Shown here in pieces: positions 23,944-35,519 of a DNA stretch of 64,000 nucleotides (positions are counted from its first letter, which is position 1; each line of letters begins with the position of its first letter). This DNA is from Cryptomeria japonica (taxonomy: Eukaryota > Streptophyta > Pinopsida > Cupressales > Cupressaceae), in assembly GCF_030272615.1 (NCBI RefSeq), contig NC_081405.1:611255065-611319064 (forward strand). The letters run 5' to 3'. The notes beneath the pieces are model-generated. The model saw nothing but the letters and a program-made list of their open reading frames with translations. It made no database searches and was not told where the DNA came from. The translations under genes and the position numbers were made by a program.

Positions 23944-23946
23944 AAA

Positions 23947-25153
23947 TGTAAAGCGGAAAATCGAACCCTAGGTGTTCCCCCCACTCCAAGGAGAGAGAAA
24001 GGAGGTCACTAGGGTTGGCGGTTTTCACTTAGGAGAGACTTTACATTCAAAAGAGGGGTTGAAACTCACAAGATCCAATCCCACACAATGCAAAATTGAA
24101 TTCTAAATGAGTTTCAAGGGTTGAGACAGCAAGGATACCCTCTTTTCTAAAGAATGTAGATAGAAGGATTGAACTAGGAGTGCATGTAAAGTAAGAAAGA
24201 TTCACTTATAAACGGAGATAGGGATACGGGATGAAGCTATGGACCTGAAATTAGTAGTAAAATGTCGAGACGATGTTGTTCTACAAATTGGAGTGAAAGT
24301 TGATGGGATGATGGCACTCGGAGTGCACACAGTCCTCCGAAAAATCTGCGAAACAAAGGGGGAATCTGTTTGTCTCTGCACAAGGATTCTAGATCTTCAA
24401 TTACAGTCGCATACCTGCAACCTACACACAAAAAAGAGAGGATGATTGGGGGGTTAGGGATTAGGGGTTTGCCTTTAGGTCAAACCCCAGTTTTGGAATT
24501 AACCAAGAAATGAGAATGTTGTAAATGTAAATGTTTGTAATGTAATCAAGTACTGATACCTTGTTGTAAGAATGTTTGTATTCTTACATGCGAAGGTGTA
24601 ATGATGTGGTATGTTATATGTTGTAGGTGATCTCCTCTTCAATGGTTGAATCCTTGTCTTGAATGCAACACCTAGCCTTGAATGGAGACCTAGAATGCTC
24701 AATTGCTTGAAGGAATGCTTGAATGCTTGAATGTTTGAATGTTTGCCTATCGCTTCCGCCTCTTGCACACATATGTTTTTTCCTCCTTTTTTTCTTACTA
24801 CCCTTTCTGGGAGGGGAAATGTAGTTTATATACTTGTTAATTAGGGTTAGGAGACTGATTTTTTGAACCTTAGGCCGACATAGGAACATTATTTTCTGAA
24901 TTGCAAACTTAAAGACCCGATGCCCAACAAGAGACCAGGCCCAAAATAGGGCCAGGGACCAGGGCGTTGGGCGCCATGGTCCCACCTCCCGGGATAGCAG
25001 GGTGCAAGGAGGATTAGGCCAAGGTGCAAAAATATGCAGTTTTTGATGTTGTAAACAGGTTTCGGGGTTTCCATTCAGGTTCAACATTGTGCCGCCATCG
25101 TGAAGACCCAAATGCAGTCAAAATTGCAAGTGTCGCAATTTTAGGATGCTACA
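23947..25153 (-). repeat. LTR-B, the shared middle LTR
   Basis: 1207 bp, nearly identical to LTR-A (differences seen at about 24308 and 24390). It serves as the 5' LTR of unit 1 and the 3' LTR of unit 2. It is not flanked by its own target duplication, as expected for a tandem junction rather than an independent insertion. Confidence 0.88.
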
Positions 25154-25906
25154 TTTAGCCCCCACTTTTGTGGGAGTATAAGCATACACCCATACTTCTG
25201 GTAAAGTACAAGGAAACAACATTGAAAGACTTTCACCACGTCAAGGAGGCAAGATACACCAAGCCCCCAGTGGACTAAGGGTCTTACGACTTCGATTGAC
25301 AAAGTAAAAGGGAAGATCACGCGGGAGAACCATGACTGTCAGTACTAAGGCTCCCTCACTATGAGTCGTGCAAGAAAAATATCAAAAATTTTCAAGGCAA
25401 AGCTAAATTTGCCAAGAAATTTTCAAGTATCTTGAAGAGATATGAACAAGGTGTATGCCCCCCTACGTTAAAGCGATCGCACACGCCTCATCGGGGGTGA
25501 TTTCTTTAAGGTAGTGAGACACATAAGAAATGAGAAGGTAAAGGAGCACGTTATCACAAGGATTTAGCTCCCAAGTGTGAGATAAGACCAAGGATAATAG
25601 ACACAAAACACAAAGCACAAGGTGACTTTACTTTCCTTGGGGTCAGTATGCTGTATGATAATTCATGTATACCATATGTATGTATGCATAATTGTTCATC
25701 ATTCCCCAATCAAGGAAGGTCACCTAGAAGAAGGGAACACATGTGTCTTTTGAGTCAACATGAGAGAGACCAAAAGAGATCTCAATGCTTTGCATCATCC
25801 TCAAGTAGACAACACTAAGGAAAATGAATAGAGGAATGGGAATAACACATAGAAGAAGTAACAAAAGAGATCAAGAGAGGAGGAGAGAGTCTGCTATGCT
25901 AATGAA

Positions 25907-28900
25907 CTAGTCTAGCACGTCATCCACCCCCCAATCTTGTTGATCAATATTTCGGGAAGGCATGAAACACGCTAGAGGAGGAGCATCCAACACAGCAGAT
26001 GGAGCTGTCACAAGATCCAAACAAGGGCTATGTTCATGTTCCAAGCCATGCTGTTCTTGTCTAGGAGCTAGGATAAGTGCTTTAGAAAGTTCATTAGATA
26101 AATGGTTATCAACATCAACATATTCATATTCACTATCAGAATGAAGAGGAGTAACATTTTCATCATGAATAACATTTTCATCTATATCATCATCAAGATT
26201 TATAAAAAGAGGATCTTTAACTCGCACAGGATCAAGACCATCATGCATCTTATGTTTAGGAGATTTTGGCTCAATTTTTGGCTGAGGAGAAAATGCAATA
26301 ATACTAGCTGAAGGTGTTTTTGGGGATTGCAAAGTTTGAGAAGCAGTTGCACAAGCTCTAAGATGACTCTTTCATCAGCGTTCACGTGCAGAATGATTTC
26401 ATCTAGTCTTAGTAGGAAGTTCAGAAGATTGAGGAGGAGGAATGTTCTCGTCCTTATCACTTGGGTGTTTGGGTTGTGGTCTCTTAGGTTGGACAATAGG
26501 AGAAGAGGAAGGTCTCTTCTCTCTATAAGAGGAAGGAGGAGGAACCGCTCCATATAAAGGAGGAATATCTGGTTTAGGAAGAAGACCAAGTCCATCATGA
26601 CAAGGAGATATAGGTCTACCTTTAGAAATTTTATTAGACATAGTCACATCCATAGGGATGGGTTGGGAATCCTCTTGAGGAACAACATTAGTTTTATCTT
26701 TCAAAGGAAGAACTTCCTTCTGAAGAATGATAGGAATATCAAGTTTGGGTGTTCTAGATTCACTTAGAGATAGGATCATATCTTTTTTCCACTTTTGATA
26801 AGATTTGAAAAGATGATCACTTTGTGATGGAAGAGATTGAAATTGTTTAGGCCAAAAATAATCAATAGGAACGCTAGAAGTTCTTTTAGCTGGTTTGAAG
26901 AGACTATGATTGACAGTAACAACTTCACCATTATGGGGAAATTTCAAACATTTGTGAATAGGAGAAGCAATAGCTTTCATGGAAGATAACCAAGGATAGC
27001 CTAGCTTCACACAAAATTGTTTGGATGATGGAATAATAGCAAAGCTTACATCAAGGGATTTGTTATGGACCTCAATAGGTAATGTAATAGAACCAATTGC
27101 AGGAGAAGAAAATGCATCAAATAATTTCACAACCACATTTGTTTTGTCATAGATCACTTGATTCAATTGCAAAGTAAAAAGAAATTCTTCAGTAATGATA
27201 TTAACCATACAAGAAGGATCAATAAGCATGCCACAGTAAGGTGTATTCTTGACTTTTGCAACTATATATAAAGGACCATCGGGTGCCCTGATAGTTTCAC
27301 TAGAATCAAATGTGATGGAAGGCTCTTTAGGGATTTTCTGCTACTCTACAAAGTTAATCACATTCGGAGTCATAGACACAAGACTATTAGGTGAGAAAGA
27401 GGAATCATTAGTCTCAATCACATTAGAGGTATGAGAAGGTAATGGATCAGTAAAAATCTTAAGATTTTGGTTAGGAGGAGCTACAGATGTGTTGCCTTTA
27501 TCATTCACACCTGAAACAGAGATAGTATTATTATCAATCAAATCTTGAATTTTACCCTTTAAAGCAAAACATTTTTCAGTATCATGCCCAGGTTGACAAT
27601 GAAATTGACAAAAAGATTTGTTATCAAAATAGGGTGAATTAATCTTTGTAGGATCGATTTGCTTTATAGGAGGGAGAGTAAGCACATTTTGTTCCAATAA
27701 CTTATTCATAATACTATGCAATGATTCATTCAAAGGAGTAAACTTTCTTTCTTTCTTGAAAAACTTAGAAATAGGAGGCACACCTGATGCTGCATTCACA
27801 TTGTTGTTGGTGATGTTTTCATTTAACTTAATGAACTCTCTGTTCAGTTTAAACTTCCCAAATGGTTGTTGACTACTATCACCATTATCACTCGGAGCCA
27901 TAGGATTTGCTTGTTCCATTTTACTCACAGTCAGTTGATAATTGTGAAGAGTTGCACACAACTGTTGGAAAGAAGTAAACTCAGAAAACAAAAGGTTTTC
28001 TCTAATATCTTTTTGTAAATTAGAAATAAATATTCTTTGAATATCATTGTCAGGTACTGGAAAAGAAATTTGAGCACACAAATGCTTATATCTACCAATG
28101 AAATCAGTCACTTTTTCTTTAACACCTTGTTTACAATGCATTAAATCAATCAAAGTAACTTTAGGACTTATATTGTTTTGAAATTGTTGAATAAAAGCAT
28201 TTGCAAGTTTTTGGAAAGAAGTAATAGAATAGGAAGGCAACGAGCAATACCATTGTAGAGCCTTATCTCTTAATGTTCTAGTAAACAGTTTTGCAAGCAA
28301 CCTTTGGTCATGAGCAAAATCAGTACATATTGTTTGAAAGGTCTTAACATGTGTTAGAGGATAGCTCGAACAATGTCAAGAGAAAGTGGGCTTGCAACAT
28401 CAAATGTGGGCACACTAAACTTCAATTGATTCATAGAAGCAATTTGTTGCTGTAAAGAAGAGACAGTTTGTGCAAGATTGTTAATGTTATTGAAAGAAGG
28501 TATTGATTGAGAGTAAGGTGGCGGGACACTATGATAGTTAGTCATAGGAGATGATTGGAAAGAAGGAACACTACAAGGAGGAATGGAATGGTTAAATGAA
28601 TTGCCCCCTTGCGTCATGTTCATTTGTGGAGATGTAATAGGGACACTCATTGAAGGAATGAATGAAGAAGTCAGATTGAATGAAGGGAGAGGGTTAATTG
28701 AAGAAGAAGGATTGCCCCCATGACTAGTGATCATAGGTGGAATGTTTTGTATTGAGGTAGTCATTATGTTTGATGTAAAAGTAGGTATACTAGCAATAGA
28801 AGTTGTTAAAGGAATAGAATGATTGACTTGAGTAGGAGGTTGTGTATAACCTAAAGTTTCGGCACAACTCTTCATAGGCATCACATTCAAATCCATGATG

Positions 28901-29238
28901 TGTGCAATACCACGCAAAATATCAATTCCATTCTTATCACTCTAAACCATACGTTTTAGACCCTCAATTAAGGAAAGAGCTTGACTACTGGGGTATTCTT
29001 GAGACATCCATTGCTGAAAATCATCAAATTGGTTATCCAATTTCGAAAGTTGTTCTATAGAAACCTCATGGAGAGCTTCTTCATCATTAAGAGGATTAGA
29101 GGAATTACCCATGTCCTCATTAAAAAGACCATTCAAATTAGGTTCCATCTCCTCAGTAATTAAACCTTGGAAAGACTTAATTCTAAGGCTTCGTCTAACG
29201 GGAATAGTGTAAGTAGGGCTTATTGTTGTAAAACTCAT
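25907..29238 (-). pseudogene. Tat-type gag-protease gene, unit 2
   Basis: The counterpart of 19483-22814 at +6424. It has the same start, amber stops (28942-28944 and 27341-27343), frameshift near 28369, Gag domain, zinc knuckle, protease-like region and TGA stops. Only a few substitutions differ, for example Lys to Gln near 26824 (SQSDHLFK where unit 1 has SKSDHLFK) and Arg to His near 26047. The shared lesions pre-date the duplication. Confidence 0.82.
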
Positions 29239-30370
29239 GCACTAAAGAGAGAGAGAAGATTTAAGCTATTAACTGCAATCATGACAATCTCCCAAAATTT
29301 CAGAAAAAAATGTCAGGGACTGTGGCGAACGGAGTGCACACAGTCCTCGCAACTTTTTTTGAAATTTCTAGGGATGAAAGTTATGGTGATTTTAAAGCTA
29401 ATCTAAAAAAATTGAGTGATTTTACGATATGTAGATAGGCCAAATTAAAGTTGCAATCTCAAAATTTAACCCTACCAAGATTGTTGAAAAATGTAAAATT
29501 TGAATTTTGAAAAAGAGAGGGGAACTGAAATTTTGAATTTTATGGTTTTAAAGGGAATACTAAAAGCAATGCAGGCTTTGAAATTTAAAAGTTGACTCAA
29601 TTTCATGCAAAATTCAATTTTGAAAGTGGAAATCAAGGTTGTTGCAATTAAACATTTAATTTCAAAAGTCACAAACTGCAAAAATTTGAATAAAGCACTG
29701 AAATTTCGAATGAATGCCAACACACTTTTCAGATTTAGGACAGTAAGAAATACAATTTTAACACAAATTTCAATTTCAACAATTTTTGAATGATTAAAAG
29801 CCTTAATCCAAGCAATCACTAGACCAACTTTGACTTTAATTTTGAAAGTGTTAGAATTGATGAAATCAGCCAAGATTCTGGATTTTAGCAAAAAAATGTA
29901 GTAAGATCTAGCTCCCAAAATTTTGGAAAAATGTCGGGGACAATGGCGCTCGAGGTGCACACGGTCCTCGCAACTTTTTTCAATTTTTTCAAGGATGAGA
30001 GATATTGTGATTTTGTTGCAGAATCCAAAGTTACAGCCGATTTGGAGGTGTTTTGATCAGTGAAATCATCGGTCAAAGGTTGATACAAGAGAGTTTTAAA
30101 AATTAGGGTTTTAACACTTAACCACTTAATTTTCAGAATTAAAGCACAAATATGAATTGACAATTTGCAATAGAAGGGTAGATCTGAAACAAGCATTAAC
30201 AATTAAACATTCCACAAGCTCAATTACTAAAAAGAAAATTTAGGGTTTTTATGTAATTAACCTCTAAAATTTGCAAAAGATCAAACATGGAAATGTAATT
30301 AAGGAAGCAAATTTTTCAGATCTAACCATGAAAAATCAGAATTAGGATGTTCACGTCAGGTTCACCAAAA
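29239..30370 (-). other. Leader region of Tat unit 2
   Basis: Near-identical to 22815-23946, with the same two GTGCAC blocks and the candidate PBS at 30349-30367. Substitutions were noted at about 29742 and 30085. Confidence 0.6.
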
Positions 30371-31608
30371 TGTAAAGCGGAAAATCGAACCCTAGGTGTT
30401 CCCCCCACTCCAAGGAGAGAGAAAGGAGGTCACTAGGGTTGGCGGTTTTCACTTAGGAGAGACTTTACATTCAAAAGAGGGGTTGAAACTCACAAGATCC
30501 AATCCCACACAATGCAAAATTGAATTCTAAATGAGTTTCAAGGGTTGAGACAGCAAGGATACCCTCTTTTCTAAAGAATGTAGATAGAAGGATTGAACTA
30601 GGAGTGCATGTAAAGTAAGAAAGATTCACTTATAAACGAAGATAGGGATACGGGATGAAGCTATGGACCTGAAATTAGTAGTAAAATGTCGAGACGATGT
30701 TGTTCTACAAATTGGAGTGAAAGTTGATGGGACGATGGCACTCGGAGTGCACACAGTCCTCCGAAAAATCTGCGAAACAAAGGGGGAATCTATTTGTCTC
30801 TGCACAAGGATTCCAGATCTTCAATTACAGTCGCATACCTGCAACCTACACACAGAAAAGAGAGGATGATTGGGGGGTTAGGGATTAGGGGTTTGCCTTT
30901 AGGTCAAACCCCAGTTTTGGAATTAACCAAGAAATGAGAATGTTGTAAATGTAAATGTTTGTAATGTAATCAAGTACTGATACCTTGTTGTAAGAATGTT
31001 TGTATTCTTACATGCGAAGGTGTAATGATGTGGTATGTTATATGTTGTAGGTGATCTCCTCTTCAATGGTTGAATCCTTGTCTTGAATGCAAAACCTAGC
31101 CTTGAATGGAGACCTAGAATGCTCAATTGCTTGAAGGAATGCTTGAATGCTTGAATGTTTGAATGTTTGCCTATCGCTTCCGCCTCTTGCACACATATGT
31201 TTTTTCCTCCTTTTTTTCTTACTACCCTTTCTGGGAGGGGAAATGTAGTTTATATACTTGTCAATTAGGGCTAAGAGACTGATTTTTCTGACCTTAGGCC
31301 GACATAGGAACATTATTTTCTGAATTGCAAACTTAAAGACCCGATGCCCAACAAGAGACCGGGCCCAAAATAGGGCCAGCGACCAGGGCACTAGGCACCA
31401 TGGTCCTGAAGGACCGGGGCACTGGGCACCATGGTCCCACCTCCTGGGACAGCAGGGTGCAAGGAGGATCAGGTGAAGGTGCAGAAATATGCAATTTTTG
31501 ATGTTGTAAACAGGTTTCAGGGTCTCCATTCAGGTTCAACATTGTGCCGCCATCGTGAAGACCCAAATGCAGTCAAAACTGCAAGTGTCACAATTTTAGG
31601 ATGCTACA
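30371..31608 (-). repeat. LTR-C, the outer 5' LTR
   Basis: 1238 bp. It is clearly more diverged from LTR-A and LTR-B than those are from each other, especially over 31260-31600, and it carries a 31-bp tandem duplication (31381-31411 against 31412 onward) that explains its extra length. The target duplication GGATG follows at 31609-31613. Confidence 0.87.
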
Positions 31609-32464
31609 GGATGCTTCATGACATGTCATAGAGGATATAAAAAACCCAATGGGCATTTTGTAAGGATCAACTGCATTGGGGTTGTTGGACATGTTAGTTC
31701 CACAAAAATAAACTTCTTTGTAATAACAATTGGAAGATCATTTTCCTGTCATCTTCTCAGAGCTTTGTTTTCTGTTGTAAACATGGCTTAAATCCTTAAG
31801 TGCTAATTTAGATAGGGTAAATGTGGGTTTTCCTTGTTTTCTGATTTCCAGGTTGCATTCGTGCCAAGCTTGGCTCTGTAAATAAAGTCACCTTTTGTAC
31901 TCTTGTTTTTTGTTTGTGTTTCACATTTGTGAGCATGGCTTTGTCTTGACTCTCCATCATGGGATTCGCATGACCATTGGAGGTTGTCAAGAAGAGCCAG
32001 CCATGTATAGTAGAGTTCTATATGTAGGAGACCAGGGAATGGCGATGGTCATTTCAGCAGACTGGCCCTAGGAAAGCTTAATGATAGCCCAACTAGGTAT
32101 CAATGACCGAGAATAATCACTTACAAGGTAGACTAGAGACTAGGCTATTAGCCTCTGACCAGGAGAAGATGGGATCAAAGGGAGAGAAGATCCAAGCATG
32201 AGGAGGAAAACAACTTAGTAGAAGTTGTAGGTGTAATCCATGGTAGAGCAAACCCTGCAAGGTGTCTAGTGAGGTCCAGTGAATTAGTGAGTTGGTGGAT
32301 TTATGCAAGTGAATTCACAAATATCAGAGTATCAAACCTCAGTAGTGAGGACCTAGAGTGGATTAGGGGAATACAGAGAGGAGCATTCCCAGTTTAGGCT
32401 AGGAAGAAAGCCTTGGAGTGAGTCAAGCTGACTCAAGCAATCTAGGGTCTTCCCTATCAGTTGG

Positions 32465-32739
32465 TGCCCTAAATTTCAAGGGTTGGTTCTCCTTGGGTTG
32501 ATGCCCTAAAAATTGTAAACTATTGTTTATTGTGACACTGGATTGGAGCAGTAGACTCTAGCATCTATTCTCATTGAGGTTTTTCCCACATTGGGTTTTC
32601 CTTGCATATTTTGTGTTTTGGTTTGATTTGTGTGTATGTATGTTCTTAATTGATTTACAGTTTTGGTATTTGCACACATAATCAAAAGTTCTAAAATACA
32701 CTGATTCACCCCCCTTTTAGTGTCCATTTGTGTTCTTCA
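32465..32739 (+). repeat. 3' LTR of the SIRE-like Copia, final part
   Basis: It continues the repeat interrupted at 16814 and matches 9000-9269, including the shared GGATTGGAGCAGTAGACTC stretch and the TGTTCTTCA end. AACCA follows as target duplication. Confidence 0.83.
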
Positions 32740-34430
32740 AACCACTCATAATTTAGTTGCCTAATTTAACCTAGGCAAGGATGAAATTTCCTCTAATAAG
32801 GACACTAAGGATGAGGAGTTTCATGTGGAAGAGGAAGAATAAGAGAAACACTTCAAGGAGGAAATGGAAGAGGAGAGTGAATCCTTGGAGGATAGGGATG
32901 TTAGCTCCTGGAGACAACTGAGACAGGTAGGGGTGAATTAGTTGTCTAATAAATTTAAACCAAAAACAACTTAATCAACTTTCTGCCTAATACCGGTGAA
33001 ACAATCTTTTATACCAGTGGACAATTTTATCAGATAATTTGCAATACCGGTAAATATTAATTCATGAGACAAAAAAACAAAGTCATCCACAACACATAAC
33101 ACCAATATTTGTACGTGGAAACCCTGTAAGGGGAAAAACCATAGTAGGAAACCTTACCCACAATCAGATAATACTACTATAGATAGTAAGTGTATACAAA
33201 TGGGGTCTGCACATGCAGAAAGGCCAAGCACCTAGACCTCACTACTCAAACACAAAAAAGGAGTCACACTGACTACAATTGGATGGTTAAATCCAATAAG
33301 GATGTACTGCTCAAAATAGCATCTTCATATGCTTGATTCAGTACCGGTGTAGTTCTGACATGCTTTCACAAAACCTTCCTTCACCTTCAAATGATGTCTG
33401 CGTGTATAGCTTTGCTTATTCTCACATATACCTTCACAAAAATCTTCTTCGCATTCCCTTACCGATCTTACAAATAAGATCTTATATTTATATCATAAAC
33501 CAAGACCAATTTTAGTAGGTTGTCTCTACAAGATATTACAATAAAATCATTTTACAAATAAATTAATGCCCGATGCAATAACCAATTCAACATGTCGGCT
33601 TAATGCATTTACAACAACAAGAAGTCATCTCCATAGCATGTCATGTTGATCTGGAAAAGATAAACCTATCGATGTATAACCTGGACCTATTTGTCGGTAA
33701 CAGTAAATATGCAAATACGAATATACCAATAAACAAAATTCCAAGACAAGGTGTCCACACAATGTCTTTGATATAACCAAGTGTTTTCCATGCCCTTCCA
33801 AGTGTCGGTGATCATTATATCCTGTCGATGTACCAGATACCAGTGAATGTGCATAAGTCATTTGCTTGCCAGTGAATGTTGCTGATTCTCCAAAGTGCCA
33901 GAGTTGATAAATGTTAGTAGGTGTTGACATCAATGATAAAACCATACCAAAATACCAACAAGGGAGGATTATGTCCTGGTTTCCCCACCCCATAACTCTC
34001 TAGATGACATTGATATGGTACCCTACTCCTAGGATTCACCCCTTGGTGTGGGAAAGGAAAACACTAGGAAGATGTAGGAATGGATCATTAATCTACAAGT
34101 TAGGGTAATGAACCTTGAGGCATAAATTGAAGAGTATAAGAAGGGATTTCACAAAATGGGAAACTCCTTAAGCTCTTTGTGTGCCATCACCGATGGAATT
34201 ATGAGGAAAGGAGCTATGCGATATGTTTCTAGATAGAGTAGGATAAAAAAGAAAGTTATGAATCTATCAAAGCAAGGCACACTAAGTGACAAAGATAAAA
34301 ATGAGTAGAAAATTCCCTTGGACATCTGGAATGAACAAATGCAGAGACTAGAGAAAAACTAGAACCTCTTTAGGGAAGATTAAGCAATTTCTTTGTTATT
34401 TTTTGTTGTAGATGATATCTAGTATAGTTA
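32740..34430 (+). pseudogene. Unrecognised repeat ORF, 3' part (orphan ORF relic)
   Basis: This continues the ORF cut at 7145. The stretch after the Copia element encodes an acidic segment (DEEFHVEEEE, then EEMEEESESLEDR). It is interrupted by the solo LTR 32899-33960 and resumes in the same frame just beyond it (EDYVLVSPPHNSLDDIDM), continuing with a coiled-coil-like stretch (EWIINLQVRVMNLEA) and MGNSLSSLCAITDGIM before ending near LEKN and NLFRED at 34380. About eight in-frame stops show decay. Function unknown. Confidence 0.5.
32899..33960 (-). mobile_element. Solo LTR, Copia type
   Basis: 1062 bp. In minus sense it starts TGTTGGTATTTTGG and ends CTAACA-like; on the plus strand it reads TGTTAGCTCC to CCAACA. 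The perfect target duplication AGGGA is at 32894-32898 and 33961-33965. The minus-strand start resembles the start of the SIRE-like LTR at 14911 (a shared CATTGATGTCAA block). No internal region remains, as after LTR-LTR recombination. Confidence 0.85.
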
Positions 34431-34600
34431 GGCATAGGTGTTATAATGAAGCTCTTTTGAATAGGCATGCGTGTCATTTACTTCAAAATTTTATTGAAAC
34501 TATTTTCTCTACACTATTTATGGACTCTTTATGTCTAGTTATTTGTAGATATACTTTAGGTAGAATGTGTCTTGATTAGAATAGTATGTTTAGTTATATG
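34431..34600 (+). other. Tail of the host repeat before the next Copia LTR
   Basis: Non-coding or fully decayed sequence continuing the orphan ORF repeat. No recognised feature. Confidence 0.4.
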
Positions 34601-35455
34601 TATTGGCCTATTTGTCATTGTTGTCATTGATGTCATGAATGTTTCATATTATACAACATGTATGTATGTGATCCAATTTGGAAAGTATGCTTCATTATCC
34701 TATCATGAATGCACAATTTTGAGGTCAGGTATGTTGTGTTACCGAAAGCTACTTTTGGGTCTCGTCTTATCCAAATATGGTGTCAACACTCATTTCAAGA
34801 TGAGTTTAGATCTAGTCTATCCGGATACACTGATTAGTGTAACCCTCTATTCTACTTGTTGCTAGAAGTCGACACCACATGAAGTTACCCAGTTGTTATT
34901 GTGTGTGGTTAAGTCTGATCTCATCCATTCTGACTAAACCGACCTAATAGTCAAATGATGCGGATATATATTACCAAGAATATTATATATTAGATGAAAT
35001 GGTTGTTGAAAACAAACTATTTGTGTACTATATGTGAAAATATTGTAGTTGTGTATTGTGTGCAAATCAAATATAGTGAATTTATAACATAGCGTATGTA
35101 CTTCAAGGGAATTGTACTCTATGCATCTATTGGATGCAATTACAATAGTTCAATTTTGTATACCTTATAATCTGGCTATAAGCCCTCTTTTGTATATTGG
35201 ACAAAGAGTACCGGTAATGAGCCACCTCTTTTGTACTATTTAACTGGTTGCATATTACACTTTTCCTAAGAGCATCATCTCTCCATGTCTTTTCCTATAT
35301 TGGGTTTTCCACTTACAAATCTGGTGTTACGTGTTATGCCTTTATTTTGTTTATTGCATTTAAATTATGTTATGTTATTGGTTAATTAAATGTTTAAATA
35401 AGTTCAAGGGAATACTAATTCACCCCTCCCCTCTCAGTATTTTGGTTATTCAACA
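34601..35455 (+). repeat. 5' LTR of a truncated Copia
   Basis: It begins TATTGGCC (canonical TG mutated) with a TTGTCATTGATGTCA block as in other SIRE-like LTRs, and ends CAACA directly before a PBS. There is no matching 3' LTR in the window, so the 5' boundary rests on similarity alone. Confidence 0.65.
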
Positions 35456-35457
35456 TT

Positions 35458-35469
35458 TGGTATCAGAGC
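35458..35469 (+). promoter_or_regulatory. Copia primer binding site
   Basis: TGGTATCAGAGC, a perfect initiator-Met tRNA type site, two bases after the LTR end. Confidence 0.88.
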
Positions 35470-35519
35470 CAAGTCCTTTAAAAGAGTCTAACCACTCAAA
35501 GGAGATCTAGAAATTGAAC

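Larger units (their letters stand above)
22815..23946 (-). other. Leader region of Tat unit 1
   Basis: A 1.1-kb non-coding leader lies between LTR-B and the gag start. It is AT-rich, with two related blocks of about 110 bp (22865-22980 and 23488-23600), each holding a GC-richer GTGCAC-centred motif. The 162-codon and 105-codon minus frames here are hydrophobic and compositionally AT-driven, so they are not accepted as genes. Confidence 0.6.
17523..31608 (-). mobile_element. Ty3/Tat-type non-autonomous element with three LTRs and two internal regions
   Basis: LTRs at 17523-18729, 23947-25153 and 30371-31608 alternate with two near-identical 5.2-kb internal regions, giving a 6424-bp period. 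The whole is flanked by one perfect 5-bp target duplication, GGATG (17518-17522 and 31609-31613). Transcription sense is minus: leader, gag, protease and polypurine tract occur in that order from high to low coordinates. No RT, RNase H or integrase is present; only about 750 bp separate the coding region from the 3' LTR. This matches the architecture described for gag-only elements (TR-GAG) of plants. By eye, at least nine substitutions distinguish the two units, so the tandem duplication is recent. Confidence 0.88.
16815..32459 (+). mobile_element. Solo-LTR-like element, about 1.55 kb, split by the Tat insertion
   Basis: The two halves, 16815-17522 and 31614-32459, flank the Tat element. The element begins TGGTGTAGGAGC, ends CCCTATCA, and is bordered by GTTGG (16810-16814 and 32460-32464), a perfect 5-bp target duplication that also restores the continuity of the Copia 3' LTR. 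No PBS, polypurine tract or ORF is seen. AATAAA at 31881-31886 in the second half suggests plus orientation. It is best read as a solo LTR of an unidentified Ty3-type or Copia-type element; a non-autonomous element of another kind is possible. Confidence 0.7.
7146..32739 (+). mobile_element. SIRE-like Copia retrotransposon, with its 3' LTR split by nested insertions
   Basis: This is a complete but decayed Copia element in order: 5' LTR 7146-9269, PBS, Gag, protease, integrase, RT, RNase H, polypurine tract, 3' LTR. The 3' LTR starts at 14911, is interrupted at 16815, and resumes at 32465-32739. Flanks are GACCA (7141-7145) and AACCA (32740-32744), a target duplication with one mismatch. LTRs of about 2.1-2.2 kb and an extended coiled-coil Gag suggest the SIRE/Maximus lineage. 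Without the nested insert it would be about 9.9 kb. Both LTRs and all ORFs carry many substitutions and stops, so it is old. Confidence 0.85.

Noticed and set aside
17523-31608. The 6.4-kb tandem repeat as a satellite array
   Set aside because: Each unit has LTR, PBS, gag-protease and polypurine tract, so it is a retroelement tandem, not a satellite.
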